The notes beneath the pieces were generated by a model. The model made no database searches. It was not told the origin of the DNA and was given only the letters and a program-made list of their open reading frames with translations. The translations under genes were made by a program, and so were the position numbers. From contig JAJRQS010000204.1 in assembly GCA_024280135.1 (NCBI GenBank), positions 1 through 8,235 of the forward strand: a DNA stretch of 8,235 bases. Direction: 5' to 3'. Shown in pieces: positions 1 to 5,671 of this stretch; position 1 is the stretch's first letter; each line of letters opens with the position of its first letter. The DNA is from Bacteroidota bacterium (lineage in GTDB: Bacteria > Bacteroidota > Bacteroidia > Chitinophagales > Saprospiraceae).

Positions 1-1365
1 CCTCTCATTTCTTTTCATAATAGCTTTGCGCAATTTTTAATAATAAACGATGGGTTAGAAAAAAGAAACGAGCTAAAGAAGCCCTTTTTTGAAGACGAAT
101 CTAATCTCCAAAAGCTATATGATGAGCTGTATTTGTATCAGAAAAATGTAAAAGAACTAGATGCGTTCATGGCTACAATATCAACCATTTGCACCGACCT
201 TTTTCAAGAACAAAAACTACCTGCACCTTTGGCGCGTTCGAAAGGAATTGTCCTTGCAGCAAAAGAAATTGTGCGCCAGACTAAAGCAGAAAATAAAACG
301 GAGGTTGAAAAAAATAGAGGTATTATTGAGCAATTATTTGAAGAAAGAGATATTGGATTGGTGTTGATGGACATGGAAAGCTTCGGGGATTTTGGGTACA
401 CCGATAATCACAATACACAGGAAAGGGCTAATATAGAAAGGGCAGCGAAGAGCTTGTATCAAACATCTTCAGACGTCCTTTCGGGAAAATTAGTGAAGGC
501 TGGCGGGTTTAAATATGGGATTCGAACTTACGATCCATTCTTAGATGAGTCTTTGCATAAGAGAATATTTGAAACAGAGGTGATAGGGAATTGGTTTAAC
601 CAAAGAGTCTCTTCTTCAATTTCTATTGTTAGACAGTATAATACTTATATTGAACGGGCGAATAAACCAATGATGAAAATTGTTGGAGAAGTACTGCCTT
701 TTGAAGTGTTGCGAGTAGCAATAAAGCGCAAAGAAGATTTGCCTGTTCTTGATTCGTTACCGTCTGTCGTTAAGGACGCTGTCGTTGTAGAACCTAAAAG
801 TTATTATAAAACATTGGAGGGGTCGAAAATTAATAATTTGATTTTGTTATTGGATGTTTCTTCCTCAATGCAGCGAGATAAAAAATTAGAAAAACTAAAG
901 AAGTCGATTTCTTATTTGATAGATTTATTACGAGAGGAAGATCGATTATCTGTAGTGATTTATTCCTCTAGTCCAAAAGTTGTATTCACGCCACAAAATG
1001 GTTTTAGTAAGAAGGAGCAAAAGTCAATGATTGTAAAACTCAAAACTCAGGGTGGGACAAATACAAAAAAAGGTTTGATAAAAGCTTATGAATTATGTGA
1101 GGAGCTTTGGGTCGATAATGGTAATAATAGAATTATCATTGCGACAGATGGTTATTTTAAAATAGACCGAAAAGACCAAAAGTTAATCAAGAAAAAAGCA
1201 AAAAAACCAATCTCCTTAAGTACGCTACATTTTCAATCGATGCATACAAAACAAGAAGATGATACGCTTAGAAAAATGTCGAAACTAGGAAAAGGTGTTT
1301 ATAAGGTGATTTTAGAGGAGGTGGAAGCTGTCGAGGCACTAGTCGATGAAGCCAAAAAGTATTAA
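1..1365 (+). CDS. VWA-domain protein, 5' end missing (runs off the left edge)
   Basis: The reading frame is open from base 1, so the TTG at 133 is internal and the true start lies outside the window; 454 residues are visible. The C-terminal third is a von Willebrand factor A domain, counted here from the first visible codon. The MIDAS metal site is complete: DVSSS with D285, S287 and S289, then T353 in GGTNT, then D383 in ATDG. A typical closing segment (ISLSTLHF ... LGKGVYKV) follows. VWA domains bind a divalent metal and usually mediate protein-protein contacts. The roughly 280 residues ahead of it are mostly charged and helical, with no membrane segment, and I do not recognise the family. 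No signal peptide can be judged because the N-terminus is absent. The gene ends 5 nt before a bidirectional terminator shared with the convergent neighbour. The VWA assignment is firm; the biological role is unknown. Confidence 0.85.
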   Translation, partial: PLISFHNSFAQFLIINDGLEKRNELKKPFFEDESNLQKLYDELYLYQKNVKELDAFMATISTICTDLFQEQKLPAPLARSKGIVLAAKEIVRQTKAENKTEVEKNRGIIEQLFEERDIGLVLMDMESFGDFGYTDNHNTQERANIERAAKSLYQTSSDVLSGKLVKAGGFKYGIRTYDPFLDESLHKRIFETEVIGNWFNQRVSSSISIVRQYNTYIERANKPMMKIVGEVLPFEVLRVAIKRKEDLPVLDSLPSVVKDAVVVEPKSYYKTLEGSKINNLILLLDVSSSMQRDKKLEKLKKSISYLIDLLREEDRLSVVIYSSSPKVVFTPQNGFSKKEQKSMIVKLKTQGGTNTKKGLIKAYELCEELWVDNGNNRIIIATDGYFKIDRKDQKLIKKKAKKPISLSTLHFQSMHTKQEDDTLRKMSKLGKGVYKVILEEVEAVEALVDEAKKY

Positions 1366-1369
1366 AATA

Positions 1370-1403
1370 AAAAAGGAGCATCTATTTAAAGATGCTCCTT
1401 TTT
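1370..1403. terminator. Bidirectional intrinsic terminator
   Basis: A perfect 14-bp inverted repeat (AAAAAGGAGCATCT and its complement) encloses a 6-nt loop, ATTTAA. The stem is A-rich on one side and T-rich on the other, so either strand gives a hairpin followed by a U-rich tract. It starts 5 nt after the VWA stop codon (+) and sits about 21 nt beyond the DUF937 gene's stop (-), where a shared terminator for two convergent genes belongs. Confidence 0.9.
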
Positions 1404-1424
1404 AATTTATAATACTCAATTCAA

Positions 1425-2636
1425 TTACTCATAGAAGTAAAAAATTTGTGTTTTGTACTCCTTAGGATTTTTTGTGTCATTAGGACCCACTAGATATCTT
1501 TCTAGTACAGCACCTGTTTGCTTCAATCCTTTTTCTTCCATGTGTTTGCCTAGAGCTGTATGTGCTGCATATCCTGCCTCATAGTCACCCATATATTCTA
1601 GCATGATAGCTTTTTGACTAGGTAATTCAAACACCGTAATCGGTGCTGCATATTTAGCCCCTTTGGCAACAGGGAATGCTGCAACCATGTCTGTTTCTTT
1701 TTTCGCTTCATCATAGGTATAAAAAACACCTGCAGCCGAACCTGTTGGGGTAACGCCAGCCTTACCTAAGGCTTGATATCCTGTCTCAAAAGCATCTTTC
1801 ATTTTGTCGAAAGAAACGACATTACGGACACCTGCAAAAGTGCCGCCTGGATAATTAACTGCTTGGAAATTATAAGTAGGTGTTACAGCTACTGGAGTTT
1901 CTTCTACCACTTTATCTTTTACTTTTTCCACGACTGGAGGCGTATCTACTTTCGTTTCATTACCCCCTCTATTCATAAACCATAGTCCACCTAGAACCGC
2001 TAGAAGTCCTAACAATAGAGGCATCCAATTGGATTTTTTCTTAGCAGGTGTATGAGGAGTGGTAGGACGCTTTACTTCTGCGACTTTCTCTTCTTTGCCA
2101 AAATTGCCAAATCCAAGTAAATCGGAGACACCAGAAAGTCCAGCAGGCATTGCACTAGCAATGTGCTTCTTTTGACCACCCAAAAGGCTCATTAATCCAG
2201 AAGCCCCTTTATTCATTACTTTTCTTTTCAAAAATCCAAGTAAAAATGGAGTAGCAAGCTTCATTAAGCTGCCCATTGAGCCAGATTTGATTCCTGCAAA
2301 TTTGGATAACATTCCTGTCAAAGGGCCTAGTTTGTTGCCTAGTAACCCATTTAAGATACCTCCACTAGAGTCCATTAATCCAGACACTTTGTTTTTGTCT
2401 GAAAATAATCCAGTTACATTGTCTAAGATGCTATCATCTGCATTGTTGTTTAACAAATTCATTAATGAACTTGCTCCTTCAGTAGTACCCGCTTTATTGA
2501 CAAGTGTACCTAAAAGACTAGGCATTAAGCCACTCATTGCTTTGGTGATGCCTGATTCAGACTCCCCTAGCATGCCAGTTGCTTGTTTGATTAAAGTGCC
2601 TCCAATTTGGTCGGAAAATAAACTTAAAAGATTCAT
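1425..2636 (-). CDS. DUF937 protein with a central membrane helix and C-terminal GyrI-like domain
   Basis: The protein has three parts. Residues 1 to about 178 are rich in Gly, Leu, Met and Ser, with repeated LMxLL and GLL-type helices starting MNLLSLFSDQIGG, typical of the DUF937 (YidB-like) family. A Lys-rich stretch (KKKSN) then precedes one hydrophobic helix (about 204-222). After an acidic/Pro linker, residues from about 255 to the end form a GyrI-like effector-binding fold: a VRNVVSF opening, two similar halves, EYMGDYEAGYAAHTAL in the second, and a terminal beta strand ending IFYFYE. GyrI-like domains usually bind small ligands in the cytoplasm, but the positive-inside rule would put this one outside. 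I chose the ATG at 2636 because it begins the family-like MNLL sequence. A GTG at 2657 would add seven residues but lies in a hairpin. The function is unknown. Confidence 0.8.
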   Translation of the reverse strand: MNLLSLFSDQIGGTLIKQATGMLGESESGITKAMSGLMPSLLGTLVNKAGTTEGASSLMNLLNNNADDSILDNVTGLFSDKNKVSGLMDSSGGILNGLLGNKLGPLTGMLSKFAGIKSGSMGSLMKLATPFLLGFLKRKVMNKGASGLMSLLGGQKKHIASAMPAGLSGVSDLLGFGNFGKEEKVAEVKRPTTPHTPAKKKSNWMPLLLGLLAVLGGLWFMNRGGNETKVDTPPVVEKVKDKVVEETPVAVTPTYNFQAVNYPGGTFAGVRNVVSFDKMKDAFETGYQALGKAGVTPTGSAAGVFYTYDEAKKETDMVAAFPVAKGAKYAAPITVFELPSQKAIMLEYMGDYEAGYAAHTALGKHMEEKGLKQTGAVLERYLVGPNDTKNPKEYKTQIFYFYE

Positions 2637-2653
2637 AGATTCAGTTTTGATTG

Positions 2654-2670
2654 ACACGCATAGTGCGTGT
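2654..2670. promoter_or_regulatory. Short inverted repeat in the leader of the DUF937 gene
   Basis: ACACGCA and TGCGTGT form a perfect 7-bp inverted repeat around a 3-nt spacer. It lies between the candidate -7 box and the ATG at 2636, and it covers the alternative GTG codon at 2657. It could be a leader hairpin or a small operator. Its size is modest, so a chance origin is possible. Confidence 0.4.
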
Positions 2671-2688
2671 TTAATTGATTTCTAACTG

Positions 2689-2696
2689 CTAAGGTA
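2689..2696 (-). promoter_or_regulatory. Candidate Bacteroidota -7 promoter box for the DUF937 gene
   Basis: On the minus strand this reads TACCTTAG within TTCGTACCTTAGCAG, one mismatch from the Bacteroidota -7 consensus TAnnTTTG. It would give a leader of roughly 45 nt to the ATG at 2636. No clear TTG -33 element is seen at the usual distance, so support rests on the -7 box and its position only. Confidence 0.45.
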
Positions 2697-2760
2697 CGAA
2701 AATATTGGAAATTTATGTGTACTTACGTTGTATAAAGGGGTAATCCTTTGTGTTGGCGCC

Positions 2761-2774
2761 ATTGCTGTCACCAA
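2761..2774. repeat. Left copy of a short imperfect repeat flanking the transposase gene
   Basis: ATTGCTGTCACCAA here matches, in inverted orientation, the segment at 3560-3574 (complement ATTAGCCGTCACCAA) with one gap and one mismatch. The two copies lie on either side of the transposase gene, 35 bp past its stop and 113 bp before its start. They could be vestigial ends, but the match is short. Confidence 0.3.
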
Positions 2775-2808
2775 TGATCTGTATTTAAAAATTCAAAATA
2801 TAGGTTGT

Positions 2809-3447
2809 TTAGATATTTAATGTATCGTTATTCCAATTTTTAGGATTGTTTATAATGTAATTTGATATCTTTTGATATTCCCAATTATTTCTAATAATGT
2901 GGTCGTGATAATTTGGTTGAAAAAAATGGTTGTTACGATTGTATTTCGGAATGGATAATTTTTGTTCATCAATATAATCGTCAATTTTGGTATTTACCGA
3001 TGATTTGAACCCTGCAATGAATGATGATATCGATTTTGGTAATCGAATGGGTGGATTTCGTTTTATGGATGATAATTCCCGTAGAGACGCACGGCCGTGC
3101 GTCTCTACGGCGTGCGATTTCGTGTGCGATTTCGCGTGCGAAATCGCACACGTATTCGTATTCGTCGTATATATTTCCACAATTGCATGTAAATGATTGG
3201 GCATAATTATAAATTGGTGCAATATCAATTCATTTCGTATTTCAAACGATTTAAACCATTCCGTTTCTACGATTTTACCAAAATCGGATAATTGTAAATA
3301 TGCACGACCGTCTGTATTTACAATTTTACCTAAAATACATTTCCTGTTTTGGGTGTTAATGGTTAAAAAATATAAGGCATCTGCTGAATAATCCCAATGG
3401 GGTTTTCGATGTGATTGGATACGGTATTTATTTTTGTATTTTTTCAT
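2809..3447 (-). CDS. RAYT-type (REP-associated) Y1 HUH transposase
   Basis: This 212-residue protein matches the REP-associated tyrosine transposase family, relatives of IS200/IS605 TnpA that cut single-stranded DNA at hairpin targets. An opening strand (YFLTINTQNRKCILG, about residues 26-40) leads to the HUH metal motif in IIMPNHLHAIVEI, with H85 and H87. The C-terminus has NYHDHIIRN and then SNYIINNPKNW, where Y197 aligns with the expected catalytic tyrosine. The gene appears full length, without a frameshift. Residues about 99-123, between the HUH motif and the rest, are encoded by a 12-bp repeat array and a perfect 32-bp palindrome, giving SHAK-type repeats and VETHGRASLR. Such genes are normally single-copy domesticated transposases rather than self-mobile elements. 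No IS-like target duplication is evident. Family assignment is firm; activity is unknown. Confidence 0.9.
   Translation of the reverse strand: MKKYKNKYRIQSHRKPHWDYSADALYFLTINTQNRKCILGKIVNTDGRAYLQLSDFGKIVETEWFKSFEIRNELILHQFIIMPNHLHAIVEIYTTNTNTCAISHAKSHTKSHAVETHGRASLRELSSIKRNPPIRLPKSISSFIAGFKSSVNTKIDDYIDEQKLSIPKYNRNNHFFQPNYHDHIIRNNWEYQKISNYIINNPKNWNNDTLNI
3079..3110. repeat. 32-bp perfect palindrome (REP-like) inside the transposase gene
   Basis: Sixteen bases read outward from the central GGCC pair perfectly, with outer arms CCGTAGAGACGCACGG and the complement. The GC-rich palindrome stands out in AT-rich DNA. In the transposase frame it encodes VETHGRASLR (residues 114-123). It is the kind of hairpin a RAYT protein might recognise. 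I see no second copy of the GTAGAGACGC core elsewhere in the window. Confidence 0.85.
3112..3152. repeat. 12-bp tandem repeats ending in a 32-bp near-palindrome
   Basis: GTGCGATTTCG occurs at 3112-3122 and again at 3124-3134, followed by a variant at 3136. The 12-bp period encodes SHAK/SHTK/SHA in the transposase. Positions 3121-3135 (CGTGTGCGATTTCGC) and 3138-3152 are perfect 15-nt inverted arms around a 2-nt spacer, so the array also folds as a strong hairpin. It sits 10 bp from the first palindrome. Confidence 0.8.
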
Positions 3448-3507
3448 TGTTTGTGCTGCTAGTTTTGTGGTATTAGGTCTTGCTAATATTGTGTAAAGAC
3501 CAGCATA

Positions 3508-3524
3508 CCCCCCCTGCGAATAAC
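3508..3524. repeat. C-rich direct repeat, copy 1
   Basis: CCCCCCCTGCGAATAAC matches copy 2 at 3663-3679 (CCCCCACTGCAAATAAC) at 15 of 17 positions in the same orientation. The copies are 155 bp apart in the gene-free region. Confidence 0.4.
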
Positions 3525-3559
3525 CGTTCTAACACCTTGATAATCAGCAATGTAAATGT

Positions 3560-3574
3560 TTGGTGACGGCTAAT
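3560..3574. repeat. Right copy of the short repeat flanking the transposase gene
   Basis: TTGGTGACGGCTAAT is the inverted partner of 2761-2774 (8 bases, TTGGTGAC, are identical without a gap). It lies upstream of the transposase start. Significance is uncertain because of the short length. Confidence 0.3.
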
Positions 3575-3662
3575 TTAAACATTTTTTTTTGATATTCCTT
3601 TTTTTACAAGGACTTATTGCAAACGATCAACTCAATACCTCCAATATCAATAAGGAGTCAAA

Positions 3663-3679
3663 CCCCCACTGCAAATAAC
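3663..3679. repeat. C-rich direct repeat, copy 2
   Basis: Partner of 3508-3524, differing at two positions. Both copies read C-run, CTGC, then AATAAC. The origin is unknown; they could be remnants of a dispersed intergenic repeat. Confidence 0.4.
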
Positions 3680-3710
3680 GAAGCATCCGTATATTATAAA
3701 CTTTCCACTT

Positions 3711-3718
3711 TAATTTTG
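3711..3718 (+). promoter_or_regulatory. Candidate Bacteroidota -7 promoter box for the ExoIII gene
   Basis: TAATTTTG matches the Bacteroidota -7 consensus TAnnTTTG exactly and ends 30 nt before the ATG at 3749, giving a leader of about 20-25 nt. I do not see a TTG -33 element at the expected spacing, so this remains a candidate. Confidence 0.45.
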
Positions 3719-3748
3719 TTACCTATTGGCACCTACTAAAACAGTGAA

Positions 3749-4519
3749 ATGAAGATAGTCTCTTGGAATGTAAATGGTATTCGGGCCATCACGAAAAAAG
3801 ATTTTTTAGCGGATCTCAAAGAGATTAATCCAGATATCCTTTGCCTACAAGAAACGAAAGCTCAGCCCGATCAGGTAGAAGAGGCAATTACCACCGTCGA
3901 GGGTTACCATCAGTTTTATAATTCAGCAGACAAAAAGGGATATTCTTCAACAGCTATTTTGTCGAAAGAAAAACCCCTTTCGGTCAAAAATGATATGGGC
4001 ATTGCAGAGCATGATAAAGAAGGGCGAGTTATTTGTGCGGAGTATCCTGATTTTTATCTGGTCACCGTTTATACGCCCAATTCGGGACAAGGATTGAAAC
4101 GGCTCGAATATCGTCAAGAATGGGATAAGGCATTTCTGAAGTACATTAAAAAGTTGGATAAGAAAAAGCCAGTCGTTATTTGTGGAGATTTGAATGTGGC
4201 GCATCGAGATATCGACTTGAAGAATCACAAATCCAATTACAATAAAACGGCTGGATATACGCAAGCTGAAATCGATGGGTTAGATGCCTTTTTTAAAGCA
4301 GGCTTTGTCGATACCTTTCGATTGTTGCATCCCGATGAAGTCAAATACAGCTATTGGAGTTACCGTTTTAATGCACGAAAAAACAACTCTGGCTGGCGGA
4401 TTGATTATTTTATCGTTAGTGAGGCCCTTGCGGGAAAAGTTAAGTCAGCAGAAATCCACAATGAGTATTTTGGGTCTGATCACTGCCCCGTTAGTATTGA
4501 ATTGTCAATTAATGGTTGA
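3749..4519 (+). CDS. xth: Exodeoxyribonuclease III (AP endonuclease, ExoIII/APE1 family)
   Basis: A complete 256-residue member of the endonuclease/exonuclease/phosphatase superfamily. It cleaves DNA 5' to abasic sites in base excision repair and has 3'-phosphatase and 3'-5' exonuclease activity in known relatives. The catalytic residues are all in place: N7 in SWNVNG, metal ligand E35 in LQETK, Y108 in VYTPNSG, D147 and N149 in CGDLNVAH, D219 in WRIDYF, and the D244/H245 pair in GSDHCPV. The length is normal for the family and MKIVSWNVNG is the usual N-terminus, so the ATG at 3749 is secure. It stands alone with its own candidate promoter. The lemA operon follows after 122 bp, with no strong terminator between them, so some readthrough is possible. 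Confidence 0.95.
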   Translation: MKIVSWNVNGIRAITKKDFLADLKEINPDILCLQETKAQPDQVEEAITTVEGYHQFYNSADKKGYSSTAILSKEKPLSVKNDMGIAEHDKEGRVICAEYPDFYLVTVYTPNSGQGLKRLEYRQEWDKAFLKYIKKLDKKKPVVICGDLNVAHRDIDLKNHKSNYNKTAGYTQAEIDGLDAFFKAGFVDTFRLLHPDEVKYSYWSYRFNARKNNSGWRIDYFIVSEALAGKVKSAEIHNEYFGSDHCPVSIELSING

Positions 4520-4641
4520 TTGGGCGATGAAGGAATTAGTCGAAAAAATTGAACATTAAAGAAAAAAAGATGTATATTTAGGTAGTATTTTGCGCAAGCG
4601 AACACTTGCCCACAATATACATTCACAAACAAATCAACAAT

Positions 4642-5229
4642 ATGAAAAAGACAACACTCATTATTTTTATCGCCTTAGCGGGTATTTTGGGTTTGATGGC
4701 CAAATCGAATTACAATGGAATGGTCAATAAGGACGAAAATGTCAGTAAATCTTGGTCGAATGTTCAGACTGCTTATCAACACAGGGCTGATTTGGTGCCG
4801 AATCTAGTTTCGACCGTCAAAGGCTACGCCGATCACGAAAAATCAACCTTTGAGACGATTACAAACGCCCGTTCTAAGGCAAATTCTGTTCAGGTAGATG
4901 CAAGTAATCTGACACCAGAGGCGATGCAGAAATTTCAGGCAGCCCAAAATGGTTTGTCAAGTGCATTGAGTGGGTTATCGATTGTAGTAGAGAGATATCC
5001 CGATTTGAAAGCAAACACAAACTTTAGGGATTTGCAATCTCAACTAGAAGGAATAGAGAATAGAATTACGGTCGCTAGAAGAGATTTTAATGCAGAAGTG
5101 ACAGATTATAATAAGTCTGTTCGTCGATTTCCTAGCAATATTTTTGCTTCGATGTTTGGATTTTCCCGCAAGGCAACTTTCGAATCTCAGACAGGTACAG
5201 ATGTGGCTCCAACCGTAAAGTTTGATTAA
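4642..5229 (+). CDS. lemA: LemA family protein
   Basis: A 195-residue LemA protein. It opens with a short basic stretch (MKK) and one hydrophobic segment (about residues 4-20) that should anchor it in the inner membrane, with the helical domain outside. Family signatures are the run W38-S-N-V-Q-T-A-Y-Q-H-R-A-D-L-V-P-N-L (about 38-55), ERYPDLKAN (117-125), and the closing helix RRDFNAEVTDYN followed by FPSNIFASMFGF. There is no lipobox cysteine. I place the start at the ATG at 4642; an upstream in-frame TTG at 4606 would add 12 polar residues ahead of the membrane segment and falls in a small hairpin (GCAAG 4594-4598, CTTGC 4605-4609). A TATTTTG at 4586-4592 weakly resembles a -7 box. It is the first gene of an operon with two TPM-domain genes. 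The family is widespread but its biochemical function is not established. Confidence 0.93.
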   Translation: MKKTTLIIFIALAGILGLMAKSNYNGMVNKDENVSKSWSNVQTAYQHRADLVPNLVSTVKGYADHEKSTFETITNARSKANSVQVDASNLTPEAMQKFQAAQNGLSSALSGLSIVVERYPDLKANTNFRDLQSQLEGIENRITVARRDFNAEVTDYNKSVRRFPSNIFASMFGFSRKATFESQTGTDVAPTVKFD

Positions 5230-5671
5230 ACTACGTCGAAAAAAGAAGCGTTTTTTTGCGACCAAGGAGGAGGAGACCATCATCTTGGCTATTCGTCATG
5301 CCGAACGACAAACGTCTGGCGAAATAAGGGTGCATGTCCAGCATACATTGAAAATGGATGTGTTAGAAGAGGCAAAAATGGCTTTTCATCGGCTAAAAAT
5401 GGATCAAACTCAAGAACGAAATGGGGTCATCTTTTTTCTTTGTCCAGAAAGAAAGCAATTTGCTATCTACGGAGATGAGGGAATTAACGAGAAAGTACCC
5501 GATGGTTTTTGGGAAGAGGTGAAGCAAATATTAGCCCCTGCTTTTCGGCAACGCAATTTTGTAGAAGGATTAGTGAAGGGTATCGAATTGACTGGTGAGA
5601 AATTAAAGCTTTTTTTTCCCAACGAACCCAATGACCAAAATGAATTACCAGATGAAATATCGTATGAATAG
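5222..5671 (+). CDS. TPM-domain protein without signal peptide (second gene of lemA operon)
   Basis: A 149-residue protein made almost entirely of one TPM (TLP18.3/Psb32/MOLO-1) domain. It shows FFATKEEETIILAIRHAE (about 11-28), the strand TSGEIRVHV (31-39), NGVIFFLC (67-74) and YGDEGIN (83-89). The family includes proposed acid phosphatases, but activity is known for few members. It has no signal peptide or clear membrane helix; its N-terminus is strongly basic (LRRKKKR), so a cytoplasmic or membrane-surface location is likely. The start is probably the TTG at 5222: an in-frame stop lies at 5216-5218 and the next ATG is inside the domain. The TTG overlaps the last 8 nt of lemA, implying coupled translation. 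The acidic tail (about 133-149) overlaps the start of the next gene. Confidence 0.88.
   Translation: MIKLRRKKKRFFATKEEETIILAIRHAERQTSGEIRVHVQHTLKMDVLEEAKMAFHRLKMDQTQERNGVIFFLCPERKQFAIYGDEGINEKVPDGFWEEVKQILAPAFRQRNFVEGLVKGIELTGEKLKLFFPNEPNDQNELPDEISYE

Larger units (their letters stand above)
3448..3748. other. Gene-free region upstream of the transposase and ExoIII genes
   Basis: This 301-bp stretch separates divergent genes, and I see no convincing ORF or RNA gene in it. It holds two similar C-rich segments (3508-3524 and 3663-3679), one arm of the repeat flanking the transposase (3560-3574), T-rich runs around 3581-3605, and a distant inverted pair TTGATATT (3589-3596) and AATATCAA (3643-3650). 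At its right end is a candidate promoter for the ExoIII gene (3711-3718). It looks like the worn flank of a mobile insertion, which is inference. Confidence 0.5.

Noticed and set aside
133..135. TTG as the start codon of the VWA gene
   Set aside because: The same frame has no stop codon back to base 1, so the TTG is internal to a gene that begins outside the window.
2287..2685. 132-residue plus-strand ORF opposite the DUF937 gene
   Set aside because: It lies antisense within a well-supported gene, and its Pro/Leu/Ser-rich composition mirrors the Gly/Leu codons of that gene.
3079..3152. The two hairpins as transcription terminators
   Set aside because: They lie in the middle of an intact reading frame and have no U-tract on either side.
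3112..3152. CRISPR-like repeat array
   Set aside because: The 12-bp units are contiguous with no spacers, too short for CRISPR repeats, and in frame with the transposase.
3508..3690. Integron attC sites suggested by the AATAAC and GTTAT-type ends
   Set aside because: No paired R and L boxes of proper spacing and no integrase are present; the similarity is limited to a few bases.
4606..4608. TTG start for lemA
   Set aside because: It would put a polar 12-residue extension ahead of the membrane segment; the ATG at 4642 gives the normal MKK plus hydrophobic N-terminus.
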